Origin: Shimia sp. R10_1
GTDB taxonomy: Bacteria; Pseudomonadota; Alphaproteobacteria; Rhodobacterales; Rhodobacteraceae
Assembly: GCF_017744095.1 (NCBI RefSeq)
Contig: NZ_JAGHQX010000001.1
Coordinates: 744,001-808,000, forward strand
DNA length: 64,000 nucleotides
Direction of reading: 5' to 3'
How positions within the stretch are numbered: the stretch's first letter is position 1; each line of letters opens with the position of its first letter. Made by a program: the position numbers and the translations under genes. Below are positions 44,594-52,670 of the stretch, one piece after another. The notes below the pieces were generated by a model. That model did not search any database, was not told where the DNA came from, and was given only the letters and a program-made list of their open reading frames with translations.

Positions 44594-45058
44594 ATGAGCC
44601 ACCACGACACGCACCACCGCAGCTACACTTTGCCTGATCCAGACACACAGGCTGAGTTCTATCAGGATGTGACGTTCAAGCGGCTTTTGGCTTGGTTCAT
44701 CGACACCGCCGTGATCTTTGTGATCTGTGTGCTGGTGCTGCCTTTTACGGCCTTCACCGGCATCCTGTTCTTTGGCGCACTGCTGTTTGTGTTTGGCTTT
44801 GCCTATCGCGTGGTGACCATCACCACCGGCTCCGCCACCTGGGGCATGCGCCTGATGTCGCTTCAGATGCGCCAATCAAACGGCGCCCGCTTCGATCTTG
44901 GCGCGGCCTTCCTGCACACATTGGGCTTCACCATCTCTGTGGCCTTCCCGATCCTGCAGATCATCTCGATTGTGCTGATGCTCACCACCGATCGCAAACA
45001 GGGCCTGACCGATCTTGTCATGGGCTCTGTGATGATCAACCGCGCGGCGCGCTACTGA
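44594..45058 (+). CDS. RDD family membrane protein
   Basis: Protein of 154 residues with the RDD pattern: FKRLLAWFIDTAVIFVI (Arg, Asp of the signature), a second helix pair and GLTDLVMGSVMIN at the end. GGAGG precedes the ATG. Function unknown; RDD proteins have been linked to ion exchange in a few cases. Confidence 0.85.
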   Translation: MSHHDTHHRSYTLPDPDTQAEFYQDVTFKRLLAWFIDTAVIFVICVLVLPFTAFTGILFFGALLFVFGFAYRVVTITTGSATWGMRLMSLQMRQSNGARFDLGAAFLHTLGFTISVAFPILQIISIVLMLTTDRKQGLTDLVMGSVMINRAARY

Positions 45059-45082
45059 ACGCCGCACCACGTCACAAACGAA

Positions 45083-45108
45083 AAACGGGGGCCAGATGGC
45101 CCCCGTTT
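45083..45108. terminator. bidirectional terminator
   Basis: AAACGGGGGCC/GGCCCCCGTTT, an 11-bp stem with an AGAT tetraloop, between the RDD gene (ends 45058, plus) and dctM (ends 45130, minus). The A/T ends allow it to work on both strands. Confidence 0.85.
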
Positions 45109-45129
45109 CTGTGTCTTAGATCTCTATAC

Positions 45130-47484
45130 TCAGCCGCCGAGCAGATCCGGCAGGATCGTCACGATGGAGGGGAAGTACCAAAGGATCGCCAGACCAACGA
45201 CCTGGATGAGCACAAAGGGAATAATGCCCTTATAGATGTGCCCGGTCGTGACCTCCTTGGGTGCAACGCCTCTGAGATAGAAGAGCGCAAAGCCAAAGGG
45301 CGGCGTCAGGAACGAGGTCTGCAGGTTCACCGCGATCATGATGGTCACCCACTTGGGATCAAAGGTGCCGCCATAGATGACCGGGCCGACAATTGGGATC
45401 ACGATGTAAATGATCTCCAGGAAGTCGAGCACAAAGCCCATCACAAACAGCACCAGCATCACGATCAGGAAGACTTTGAACTCATTGTCAAAGGACTGCA
45501 GGAACTGCTGGATATAGTGTTCCCCACCAAAGCTGATCACCACCAGATTGAGCAGCTGGGAGCCGATCAGAATGGTAAAGACCATGGAGGTCACCTTGGC
45601 CGTTTCGCGCACGATCGGGGTCAGCACCTTACCGCGGAACAGCACCCAGCAGCCGTAAAGCAGACCGAACATGGCAAAGAGATACGCCCCTTTGGCCGCG
45701 AAGAAGGCGAGGTAGTTCTCGACCTCAACTTCAGCCTGATTCACGCGCAGATCAAAGTTCACACCAACGAGGATCATGATGATCACCGCAAATGTGGCCC
45801 AGATGATGATCGCGCCAGAACGCTCCTGATCCTGCAGCTTGCGATAAGCCGCCAGCATGATCGCACCACCTGCGCCCAGCGCCGCTGCGGGCGTCGGGTT
45901 GGTGATGCCGCCAAGGATCGAGCCCAGCACCGCAATGATCAGCACGAGCGGTGGAAACACCACGCGCAGCAGATCGTTTTTGCCAAGCAGCCCCGCCGCA
46001 TAGCGCACACCATAAAGCGTCATCGCCAATGGGATCGCCATATAGATCAGCGTCCAGCCCGGCGTGGTGACCGGCGAGATCAGGACAATATCCACCAGCA
46101 ACGCCAGCGCCACACCTGCACCGCCAACAATCAGCGGTGTGCGGTCCGCACTTGGCGAAACCCCACGCGCAGTGGTGATCACCAGTGCCAGCAGCAGGAA
46201 GCCAATCGCAATGCCAGAGCCGATAGGCGCTGCCGCCGCGATCTTCGCGGCACGTGCATCAGCGCGTTCCTCGTCGGTCAGCGCGCGGGCTTCTGCCACA
46301 CCGCCGGCCTCATCAATCGCCGCCTGCTCAGCCACGGCGGTATCCCACGCCAGCTGCCCATGCAGATCAATCATAGAGGCACGACACTCTTCGCTCACAT
46401 TGGTGCGCAAGCTTGCGGTTTTGCCCGCATCAGAGAAGCTGTCGACCGTCACATTCTGGCTACCGATGAAGTTCACCTGACCCAGCAGGATCACACCTGC
46501 AATCAGACCCGCAGGCACCGCAAGGAACCATGTCAGGCTTTCACCACGGGTGACAGCTTCCCCACCAGAGGCACCAAGCTCAACAGCTGGGGCTTCTTTC
46601 GGGTTAAACAGCGCATATCCAAAGGCATAAAGACCATAAAGCACCGCTAGCATGATGCCGGGGATCAGCGCCGCCTGGAACAATGTGCCCACAGAAACAA
46701 CCGCCGGTTCGCCAAGGAAGGTCAACGCATCAGAACAGCCTGCCACCTGCGCACGGTTTTCCTGTGCCGCAGAGTAGAGGTCGCCTGCAAGCGTGCCGAG
46801 CAGAACGATCACGATGGATGGTGGAATGATCTGACCCAGCGTCCCAGACGCCGCAATCACACCTGTTGCCAGCTTCGGATTATAGCCGTGCTTCAGCATG
46901 GTTGGCAGCGACAGAAGGCCCATGGTCACAACCGTTGCGCCCACAATACCGGTAGACGCTGCAAGGAAAGCGCCCACAACCACAACCGACACCGCCAGAC
47001 CGCCGGGCAGCGGGCCAAAGACGCGCGCCATGGTGGTCAGCAGATCGTTTGCGATCTTGGAGCGTTCCAGCGTGATGCCCATCAGAACAAACATCACAAC
47101 CGCCAGCAGCGTTTCAATCGACTGACCGGCAAGCACACGCTCGTTCATCCGGTTCACGATAAAGCTGATGTTGCGGTCCATCGCTTGCTCCCAACCGCCC
47201 GCAAACACCGGCTCTGCATAGCGTGGCAGATCCGGGTATCGGAAGATTGAGATTGTATCCGCTTTGACCCCCTGTGCGATCAAATCGGCATACATCGCCG
47301 AACTGGTGTCAATCGCTTGGTGAATAAGGATCCCGGCACTGTCGAGCGCCGCAATGATCCCGAAAGAAATCACCCCTGCCCCACCAATAGCAAAAGCCAC
47401 CGGAAAGCCGGAGAGAATGCCCCCAAAGAGGCAGAGGAAGACGATAATCAGGCCGACTTCGACCCCATCAAGTCCAAATAGCAT
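45130..47484 (-). CDS. dctM: TRAP transporter large permease (DctM), long form
   Basis: Integral membrane protein of 784 residues; typical DctM proteins have about 430. The N-terminal VGLIIVFLCLFGGILSGFPVAFAIG and the TLGQIIPPSIVIVLLG and C-terminal NLQTSFLTPPFGFALFYLRG blocks are the DctM core. The extra length is an insert at about 45-110 and a large one at about 300-560 with added hydrophobic helices and a soluble Asp/Ala-rich loop (ALTDEERADARAAKIA). It drives sodium-coupled import with DctQ and DctP. AAGGGG precedes the ATG, 17 nt after the dctQ stop. Confidence 0.92.
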   Translation of the reverse strand: MLFGLDGVEVGLIIVFLCLFGGILSGFPVAFAIGGAGVISFGIIAALDSAGILIHQAIDTSSAMYADLIAQGVKADTISIFRYPDLPRYAEPVFAGGWEQAMDRNISFIVNRMNERVLAGQSIETLLAVVMFVLMGITLERSKIANDLLTTMARVFGPLPGGLAVSVVVVGAFLAASTGIVGATVVTMGLLSLPTMLKHGYNPKLATGVIAASGTLGQIIPPSIVIVLLGTLAGDLYSAAQENRAQVAGCSDALTFLGEPAVVSVGTLFQAALIPGIMLAVLYGLYAFGYALFNPKEAPAVELGASGGEAVTRGESLTWFLAVPAGLIAGVILLGQVNFIGSQNVTVDSFSDAGKTASLRTNVSEECRASMIDLHGQLAWDTAVAEQAAIDEAGGVAEARALTDEERADARAAKIAAAAPIGSGIAIGFLLLALVITTARGVSPSADRTPLIVGGAGVALALLVDIVLISPVTTPGWTLIYMAIPLAMTLYGVRYAAGLLGKNDLLRVVFPPLVLIIAVLGSILGGITNPTPAAALGAGGAIMLAAYRKLQDQERSGAIIIWATFAVIIMILVGVNFDLRVNQAEVEVENYLAFFAAKGAYLFAMFGLLYGCWVLFRGKVLTPIVRETAKVTSMVFTILIGSQLLNLVVISFGGEHYIQQFLQSFDNEFKVFLIVMLVLFVMGFVLDFLEIIYIVIPIVGPVIYGGTFDPKWVTIMIAVNLQTSFLTPPFGFALFYLRGVAPKEVTTGHIYKGIIPFVLIQVVGLAILWYFPSIVTILPDLLGG

Positions 47485-47501
47485 AAGTTCTGCCCCTTAG
47501 A

Positions 47502-48416
47502 TCAGTGTGTGCCTTCATAGGCTTCTTCACCTTCACCCAGCGTATCGCGGTCAAGGTATTTGCCTGCACTTGCTGCGCCTTCTTTGAATTCAAGGAAGGA
47601 GCGATAGAAGAAGGCGATGGCTTGCAAAAAGACCATGCCAGCGAAAAGCACCAGCAGCACTTTGAACAGGAAGTAGGCGTTAAACCCGTTTGGCGAGAAG
47701 CCGATGGTTTCCACGTTCCACTTCAAAATGCGCGCTTTTTTCTCCAGCAGAGACAGCTTGTCAGAGGCCGAAACCTTCGGTGTCACAAGGTGACGCCACA
47801 TGAAGTACCAGCCGTACATCCACGTCAGCACAGCCGCTGGCATCATAAAGATCAGCGACCCCAGCATATCGACCACGCGCTTCGCACGGTGGCTGATGGT
47901 GGAGTAGATCAAGTCAACCCGAACATGGCCGCCCTGCACAAAGGTGTAGGTCGCACACAGGCAGACGATCATCGCATTATATAGCTTCAGCTCTTCGGCC
48001 CACCAGCTCACATCCGCCGTCAGCCAGTCCACTTTCCAGATCAGCGAAATCTCTGCCACGGTGAAAATCCGCTGCATGAAAACGATGACGATCTGCTGAA
48101 GCACCATCAACAGGCCCGCCCACGCAAAGAAACGGCCCACCGTGTTGGCAAAGCCCTCCAGAACGCGCACGCAGCCCCACATGAAAGAGTTGCGCCAGAT
48201 CCCGATCGCCGTTGCGATCAGAAACAGCGTAAACACCACAAAGAAAAACTCGACCGAGCCACCATAGTAAACAAACCGCATCAACGCTTGTTTGTCCTCG
48301 GTGGTCTCAAGGCCGCCTATCCAGCTCAGCCAGCTGTTTGGATGTGTCACCGCATAAGCGGCATTCACAAAAGCTTGGCCAATGTTGGAAAACAACCAGA
48401 CCAGACCGTCCAGCAT
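47502..48416 (-). CDS. dctQ: TRAP transporter small permease (DctQ), long form
   Basis: Membrane protein of 304 residues, longer than the usual 160-190. Helices of the DctQ core are visible from about residue 50 onward, with NTVGRFFAWAGLLMVLQQIVIVFMQR and TYTFVQGGHVRVDLIYS as the conserved part; the additional length is in N- and C-terminal extensions. It pairs with DctM and is in the same operon downstream of dctP. Confidence 0.88.
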   Translation of the reverse strand: MLDGLVWLFSNIGQAFVNAAYAVTHPNSWLSWIGGLETTEDKQALMRFVYYGGSVEFFFVVFTLFLIATAIGIWRNSFMWGCVRVLEGFANTVGRFFAWAGLLMVLQQIVIVFMQRIFTVAEISLIWKVDWLTADVSWWAEELKLYNAMIVCLCATYTFVQGGHVRVDLIYSTISHRAKRVVDMLGSLIFMMPAAVLTWMYGWYFMWRHLVTPKVSASDKLSLLEKKARILKWNVETIGFSPNGFNAYFLFKVLLVLFAGMVFLQAIAFFYRSFLEFKEGAASAGKYLDRDTLGEGEEAYEGTH

Positions 48417-48480
48417 GTCCCCTCATCCCCTTTTTGTTCGTACAGACGGCACCGCCAGACCGTCGGGCATTTTTAGCAAA

Positions 48481-48510
48481 AGACCCCTCGGAAAGCTTCC
48501 CGAGGGGTCT
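48481..48510 (-). terminator. hairpin terminator/attenuator between dctP and dctQ
   Basis: On the minus strand AGACCCCTCGG/CCGAGGGGTCT, an 11-bp perfect stem, is followed by a short T-run. Located between the dctP stop (48533) and dctQ start (48416). It probably lowers membrane-subunit expression relative to the binding protein. Confidence 0.8.
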
Positions 48511-48532
48511 ATGGCTTTAGCGATCGGTGCGC

Positions 48533-49615
48533 TTAGCCCAAGATGCGGTCACGCTGGGCGCGGTACACACCTTCAGATTTCACAAGCCAGCCGGAAGAGG
48601 CACGCATGCTGTCTTCAACCGAGTTGCGGATCTTGGCGAACAGCTCATCATCCATGTAGCTGTCCAGAGTCTCTTTAGACGCTGCACCCATCGCATCCCA
48701 AACAGTGTCAGGGAACTCAAGGGTTTTCACGCCGCCCGCCTGCAGACGCTGAAGTGCGGCACCGTTGTTGTTGAGGAACTGAGCAAGGTTCCACTGGTGC
48801 GCTGCGGCTGCTGCGGTTTCGATGATCTTCTGGTGCGCAGGAGACAGGCTGTCAAAGACTTCGCGGTTGGTCGCCAGCGACAGACCCGCACCTGGCTCGT
48901 GGAAGCCTGCGGTGTAGTAGAATTTGGTGATTTCCTGGAAACCAGCTTTTTCATCTGCCCATGGGCCGATCCACTCGGTGCCGTCGATCGCACCGGATGC
49001 CAGCGCTTGATACACCTCGGAACCTGGAAGGTTCTGAACGGAAGCACCCATTTTGCCCAGCGCCTGGCCACCCAGACCTGGCATGCGGAACTTGAGGCCC
49101 TGGAAGTCTTCTGGGCCGTTGATCTCTTTGGAGAACCAGCCACCTGCCTGCGCGCCGGTGTTGCCCGCGAGGAAGGATTTCAGACCAAAGATTTCGCCCA
49201 GCTCATCGTGCAGCGCGTGGCCTTCACCGTGGTAGTACCAGTTCACCAGTTCCTGTGCGGTCATGCCGAACGGAACAGCGGTGTAATAGGCGTAACCTGG
49301 GTGCTGGCTTACGAAGTAGTAGTCCGCCGCGTGGTACATGTCGGCCTGACCCGCGGTCACGGCGTCAAACACTTCAAACGCGCCAACCAGTTCGCCAGCC
49401 GCTTTGATTTCCACGGTCAGGTCACCGCCAGACATCGCAGTGATGGTGTCTGCTGCGTATTGTGCCGCATCAAACACGCCTGCCAGACCACGACCCCAAG
49501 AGGTCACCATGGTCAGAGTACGCTTGCCTTGTGCATATGCAGGTGCGGCCAGAGTGGTTGCCGCGGCTGCAGTGCCGCCCAGAGCAGAAGTTTTCAGAAA
49601 AGAACGACGATCCAT
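48533..49615 (-). CDS. dctP: TRAP transporter substrate-binding protein (TakP-like DctP)
   Basis: Protein of 360 residues with a Tat signal peptide (MDRRSFLKTSALGG ... AYAQG). The mature part has FRMPGLGGQALGKMG and GAIDGTEWIGPWADEK, the Arg and Trp/Glu positions of the TakP/lactate-type DctP family that binds 2-oxo or 2-hydroxy acids. It works in the periplasm and hands the solute to DctQM. Two palindromic CTAC-GTAG boxes lie about 95-125 nt upstream of the start. Substrate inferred from family. Confidence 0.92.
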   Translation of the reverse strand: MDRRSFLKTSALGGTAAAATTLAAPAYAQGKRTLTMVTSWGRGLAGVFDAAQYAADTITAMSGGDLTVEIKAAGELVGAFEVFDAVTAGQADMYHAADYYFVSQHPGYAYYTAVPFGMTAQELVNWYYHGEGHALHDELGEIFGLKSFLAGNTGAQAGGWFSKEINGPEDFQGLKFRMPGLGGQALGKMGASVQNLPGSEVYQALASGAIDGTEWIGPWADEKAGFQEITKFYYTAGFHEPGAGLSLATNREVFDSLSPAHQKIIETAAAAAHQWNLAQFLNNNGAALQRLQAGGVKTLEFPDTVWDAMGAASKETLDSYMDDELFAKIRNSVEDSMRASSGWLVKSEGVYRAQRDRILG

Positions 49616-49706
49616 GTAGGTTTTCCTCCCAGAAATTTGTTCGGCCCGGGCCTCCCTTCAGAGAGTCCGGGCGGATCGTTGAAGTAGGGCGAGCCTAGCG
49701 TTGCCC

Positions 49707-49737
49707 CTACGTAGAAGAAATACCCACTACCGCGTAG
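49707..49737. promoter_or_regulatory. paired CTAC/GTAG palindromes upstream of dctP
   Basis: CTACGTAG (49707-49714) and CTACCGCGTAG (49727-49737), each followed by AA, with centres about 21-22 nt apart (two helical turns). Located in the divergent region between dctP and the histidine kinase gene. They fit a dimeric NarL/LuxR-type response regulator, which is encoded next door; binding is inferred. Confidence 0.5.
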
Positions 49738-49864
49738 AAAGCGGGCAAATGGCAAAAAAACCCGACCAATTCAGGTATTAAGCCTCTGCTGCGCTTGTGA
49801 TGGGAGCGCCTGTGCCACGAATCTTCTCTTTGATTCGCCATGAAATTTCCGTAACGAATCAGAT

Positions 49865-51292
49865 ATGCAAAACCTCTTCTCCATCCTGCGCCTGTCTTAC
49901 GGACAGAAGCTCTTCCTGCTCGCCACCCTCCCTTTGATCTTGGCGGTGGCCGCAATCTCAATGCTGGTGGCCAATCAATCCCGCCAACTGGCAGAGCGGG
50001 AAATCCGCGCCTTGGAGGCACAGCTGATCGAAGCAAAGAAAGCGGAACTGAAAAACTACATTTCGATTGCCCGCACAGCTTTCATCAATATCTACGGCCG
50101 CGCCGCGCCGGATGATGAGGCCGCAAAACTCGCTGTCACCCAAATTCTGTCCTCCATGCTCTATGGCCCGGATGGCTACTTCTTTGTGTTTGATTATGAG
50201 GGCAACAACCTCGTCAGCCCACGTCAGACCTATCTGATTGGCAAAAACTGGCGCGGCATGACCGATCTCAACGGCACAGAAATCACCGACCCGCTGATCC
50301 AGATCGCGCGCTCTGGCGGTGGCTATCACAGCTTTGACTGGACAAAACCCAGCACCAATGAAACCGCGCGCATGGTCACCTACTCCGTCGGCTTGCAGGA
50401 TTGGCAATGGGTCGTCGGCACCGGCATCTTTATCGACGATGTGCTCGAAAGCGTCGCCGCCGCCCGCGCCGATGTGGAGGAGCGTGTGCAACGCACCTCC
50501 GTCTATATCCTTGGCATCACCTTCGCCGCGCTGCTTCTGGTGTTTGCCTCAGGCTTTGTCATCACCGTACGTGAACGACGCCTCGCAGACACAAAACTCA
50601 AAGCGCTGACACAGCGGGTGTTTGACGCCCAAGAAGAAGAGCGCGGACGCGTGGCCCGCGAGCTGCATGACGGCATCTCCCAATTGCTTGTGGGCGTGCG
50701 CTATGCGCTCGATAGCGCCCGCAGGCGGGTCAACGCCGGAGACGAACGCGGCCTGCAATCGCTCGACAAAGGCATCGACCACCTGTCGAGCGCCATTCAA
50801 GAGGTGCGCCGCATTTCCCGCGATCTGCGCCCCGGTGTGCTGGATGATCTGGGGCTCGGCCCGGCGCTCAAGGTGCTGACCGATGAATATGCGGCGCGCA
50901 CCGGCATTCACGTCGCCTTCAAGACCGTTGTGTTCCGCAACCGGCTCGATCAGGAATCCAAAATCGCGCTTTATCGCATCGCACAGGAAGCGCTCACCAA
51001 TATCGAACGCCACTCCGGCGCCACCGAAGTCACGATGGACTTGCGCGGCCACAAGCGCGGCGCGACGCTGCGCATCGCCGACAACGGCCATGGCCTGCCA
51101 CAAGACAATGCACCAGCTGAACGCGTCGGTCTTGGATTGCGCAACATGCAAGAACGGGTCGAGCAGCTCGATGGCACCCTGCGCATATTCTCATCTCGCT
51201 CTGGCACGGTGATTGTGGCAGAAGTCCCGCTGAGCCACATTCTGACCCCGGAAACCGAAGGATCGGACAAAAGTAGAAAGGCGCGCGCATGA
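49865..51292 (+). CDS. cache-domain sensor histidine kinase (NarX/HisKA_3 type)
   Basis: Protein of 475 residues: membrane helix at about 17-37, a periplasmic single-cache domain (45-190; YGPDGYFFVFDYEGNNLVSP), second helix at 207-230, then a HisKA_3 domain with phospho-acceptor His in EERGRVARELHDGIS and an ATPase domain (IADNGHGLPQ, GLGLRNMQERV). It senses a small molecule outside the cell, probably the TRAP substrate. It overlaps the response regulator by 4 nt and is divergent from dctPQM. Confidence 0.92.
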   Translation: MQNLFSILRLSYGQKLFLLATLPLILAVAAISMLVANQSRQLAEREIRALEAQLIEAKKAELKNYISIARTAFINIYGRAAPDDEAAKLAVTQILSSMLYGPDGYFFVFDYEGNNLVSPRQTYLIGKNWRGMTDLNGTEITDPLIQIARSGGGYHSFDWTKPSTNETARMVTYSVGLQDWQWVVGTGIFIDDVLESVAAARADVEERVQRTSVYILGITFAALLLVFASGFVITVRERRLADTKLKALTQRVFDAQEEERGRVARELHDGISQLLVGVRYALDSARRRVNAGDERGLQSLDKGIDHLSSAIQEVRRISRDLRPGVLDDLGLGPALKVLTDEYAARTGIHVAFKTVVFRNRLDQESKIALYRIAQEALTNIERHSGATEVTMDLRGHKRGATLRIADNGHGLPQDNAPAERVGLGLRNMQERVEQLDGTLRIFSSRSGTVIVAEVPLSHILTPETEGSDKSRKARA

Positions 51293-51948
51293 CAGCCCCA
51301 GCGGACACCCCCACCATCAAAGTCATGATTGTGGACGATCATCCGATGGTCGCCGAAGGCATCGAAAGCATTCTGGAAAGCTATGATGACATCACGGTCG
51401 TTGGCACATTGTCCAACGGGCGCGAGGCGGTGGACCAAATGACAGCGCTTGCGCCCGACGTTGTGCTAATGGATCTCAATATGCCTGAGATTGGCGGGCT
51501 GACAGCCACCGAAATGCTGCTCGAGATGAACCCAGAGCTCCGCGTGCTGATCCTCTCGATGCACGACAGCCCAGAGTATATCTCCACGGCCCTCAGCCAT
51601 GGCGCCATGGGCTATGTGCTCAAAGACGTGCCCACCGAAGAAATCAAAACCGCCATCGACGCGGTGATGCAGGGGGAGCGGTATCTCTGCACCGGGGCCG
51701 CAGGATCACTCTCTCCTGGCGATCAAAACGACCGCGAGCCGCTGACCAGCCGCGAGCAGACCGTGCTGCTGCAACTTGCGCAGGGCAAGTCCAACAAACA
51801 GGTCGCCATTGATCTCGATATTTCTGTGCGCACCGTGGAAACCCACCGCAAAAACATCAAACGCAAGCTTGGCATTTCCTCCACCGCCGGCCTGACCCGC
51901 TACGCGATGGAACACGGTGTTCTGCAAGGCACTGGCGTGCGCCTCTGA
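51289..51948 (+). CDS. LuxR/NarL-type response regulator
   Basis: Protein of 219 residues: receiver domain with acidic pair DDHP, phospho-acceptor Asp in VVLMDLNMPEIGG and Lys in YVLKDVPTEE; C-terminal LuxR helix-turn-helix (TSREQTVLLQLAQGKSNKQVAIDLDISVRTVETHRKNI). Partner of the upstream kinase; likely regulates dctPQM through the CTAC-GTAG boxes. Confidence 0.93.
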   Translation: MTAPADTPTIKVMIVDDHPMVAEGIESILESYDDITVVGTLSNGREAVDQMTALAPDVVLMDLNMPEIGGLTATEMLLEMNPELRVLILSMHDSPEYISTALSHGAMGYVLKDVPTEEIKTAIDAVMQGERYLCTGAAGSLSPGDQNDREPLTSREQTVLLQLAQGKSNKQVAIDLDISVRTVETHRKNIKRKLGISSTAGLTRYAMEHGVLQGTGVRL

Positions 51949-51988
51949 CGACAGCCGACCGGCCAAAACGCAGCCGTTCAGGCACCGA

Positions 51989-52366
51989 TCAGCCCGCTAT
52001 CGTCTCACCAAAAAACACCAGCGTGCAGTCCTCGTCTTTCACATGAAATTCGCGCTGACCGTAGTCTTGATCAAAAGGCGCCCGCACGCGGGCTGCAGGC
52101 AAGCGATCCAGCTGAGGCCGCAAATGCGCATACAGCGCGTCGATCCCCGACACATCAATATAGAAAGATGTCTCGCAACCTGACAGGTCCGCACCAGCGT
52201 CCACTTCGATCAGCCGAATGGCCACCTCCCCTGCCTTCATGAAAGCATAATTGTCAGCCTGAAAGCCCAGTTCAAAGCCCAGCACGTCCCGGTAGAAGCC
52301 GATTTGAGACGCCAAGTCGCGACAAGGGACGAAGGGCGTGATCTGTTTCAATTGGAATTCACCCAT
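51989..52366 (-). CDS. VOC family protein (glyoxalase/bleomycin resistance-like)
   Basis: Protein of 125 residues with two beta-alpha-beta-beta-beta modules (TPFVPCRDLASQIGFYRDVLGFEL; FYIDVSGIDALYAHL ... FHVKDEDCTLVFFGE). Candidate metal ligands are Glu in the second module. GAGGA precedes the ATG. Substrate unknown. Confidence 0.85.
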   Translation of the reverse strand: MGEFQLKQITPFVPCRDLASQIGFYRDVLGFELGFQADNYAFMKAGEVAIRLIEVDAGADLSGCETSFYIDVSGIDALYAHLRPQLDRLPAARVRAPFDQDYGQREFHVKDEDCTLVFFGETIAG

Positions 52367-52528
52367 GATTTTTCCTCAAATTTCACAAAGACCCACAATC
52401 CGCGCAACAAATGCAAAGATTTTCATCCAAAAATGTGCTTTCCACATCTCATTCCCTGTTGACGCCGCTGTGCAGCACACATAAGGTCCGGTTCGAACAC
52501 AATGGAACCCAACTTGAGGACGGACGCA

Positions 52529-52576
52529 ATGCAACAGCTAGTCGTCATTCTAAGAAATTGGCGCATGGGCCGGTAA
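52529..52576 (+). CDS. ilvL: ilvB operon leader peptide
   Basis: A 15-codon frame reading MQQLVVILRNWRMGR then TAA. It has GAGGACG upstream and six of its first eight residues after Met-Gln-Gln are Leu, Val or Ile. It lies 95 nt ahead of ilvB and its end overlaps the first arm of the attenuator hairpins, the layout of ribosome-mediated attenuation by branched-chain amino acids. Confidence 0.8.
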   Translation: MQQLVVILRNWRMGR

Positions 52577-52628
52577 CGGACACCATAATGGTACCCCATG
52601 CGCCCTCGCCAAAAGCGAGGGTTTTTTT
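52560..52628 (+). terminator. ilvBN attenuator
   Basis: GGCGCATGGG (52560-52569) pairs with CCCATGCGCC (52595-52604), a perfect 10-bp arm, and the terminator CCCTCGC/GCGAGGG (52603-52609, 52615-52621) with a T7 tail follows. The first structure shares two bases with the terminator stem, so the two compete. Ribosome stalling in the leader peptide would decide which forms. Mechanism inferred from layout. Confidence 0.8.
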
Positions 52629-52670
52629 GTGCGCAACGAATGTGAAATGACGTCGGTAACGGAGAGAGTG

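Noticed and set aside
44692-46650. 652-codon open frame on the plus strand
   Set aside because: It lies over the RDD gene and antisense to dctM; the product is Arg/His/Gln-rich with no domain, an effect of G+C-rich codon use.
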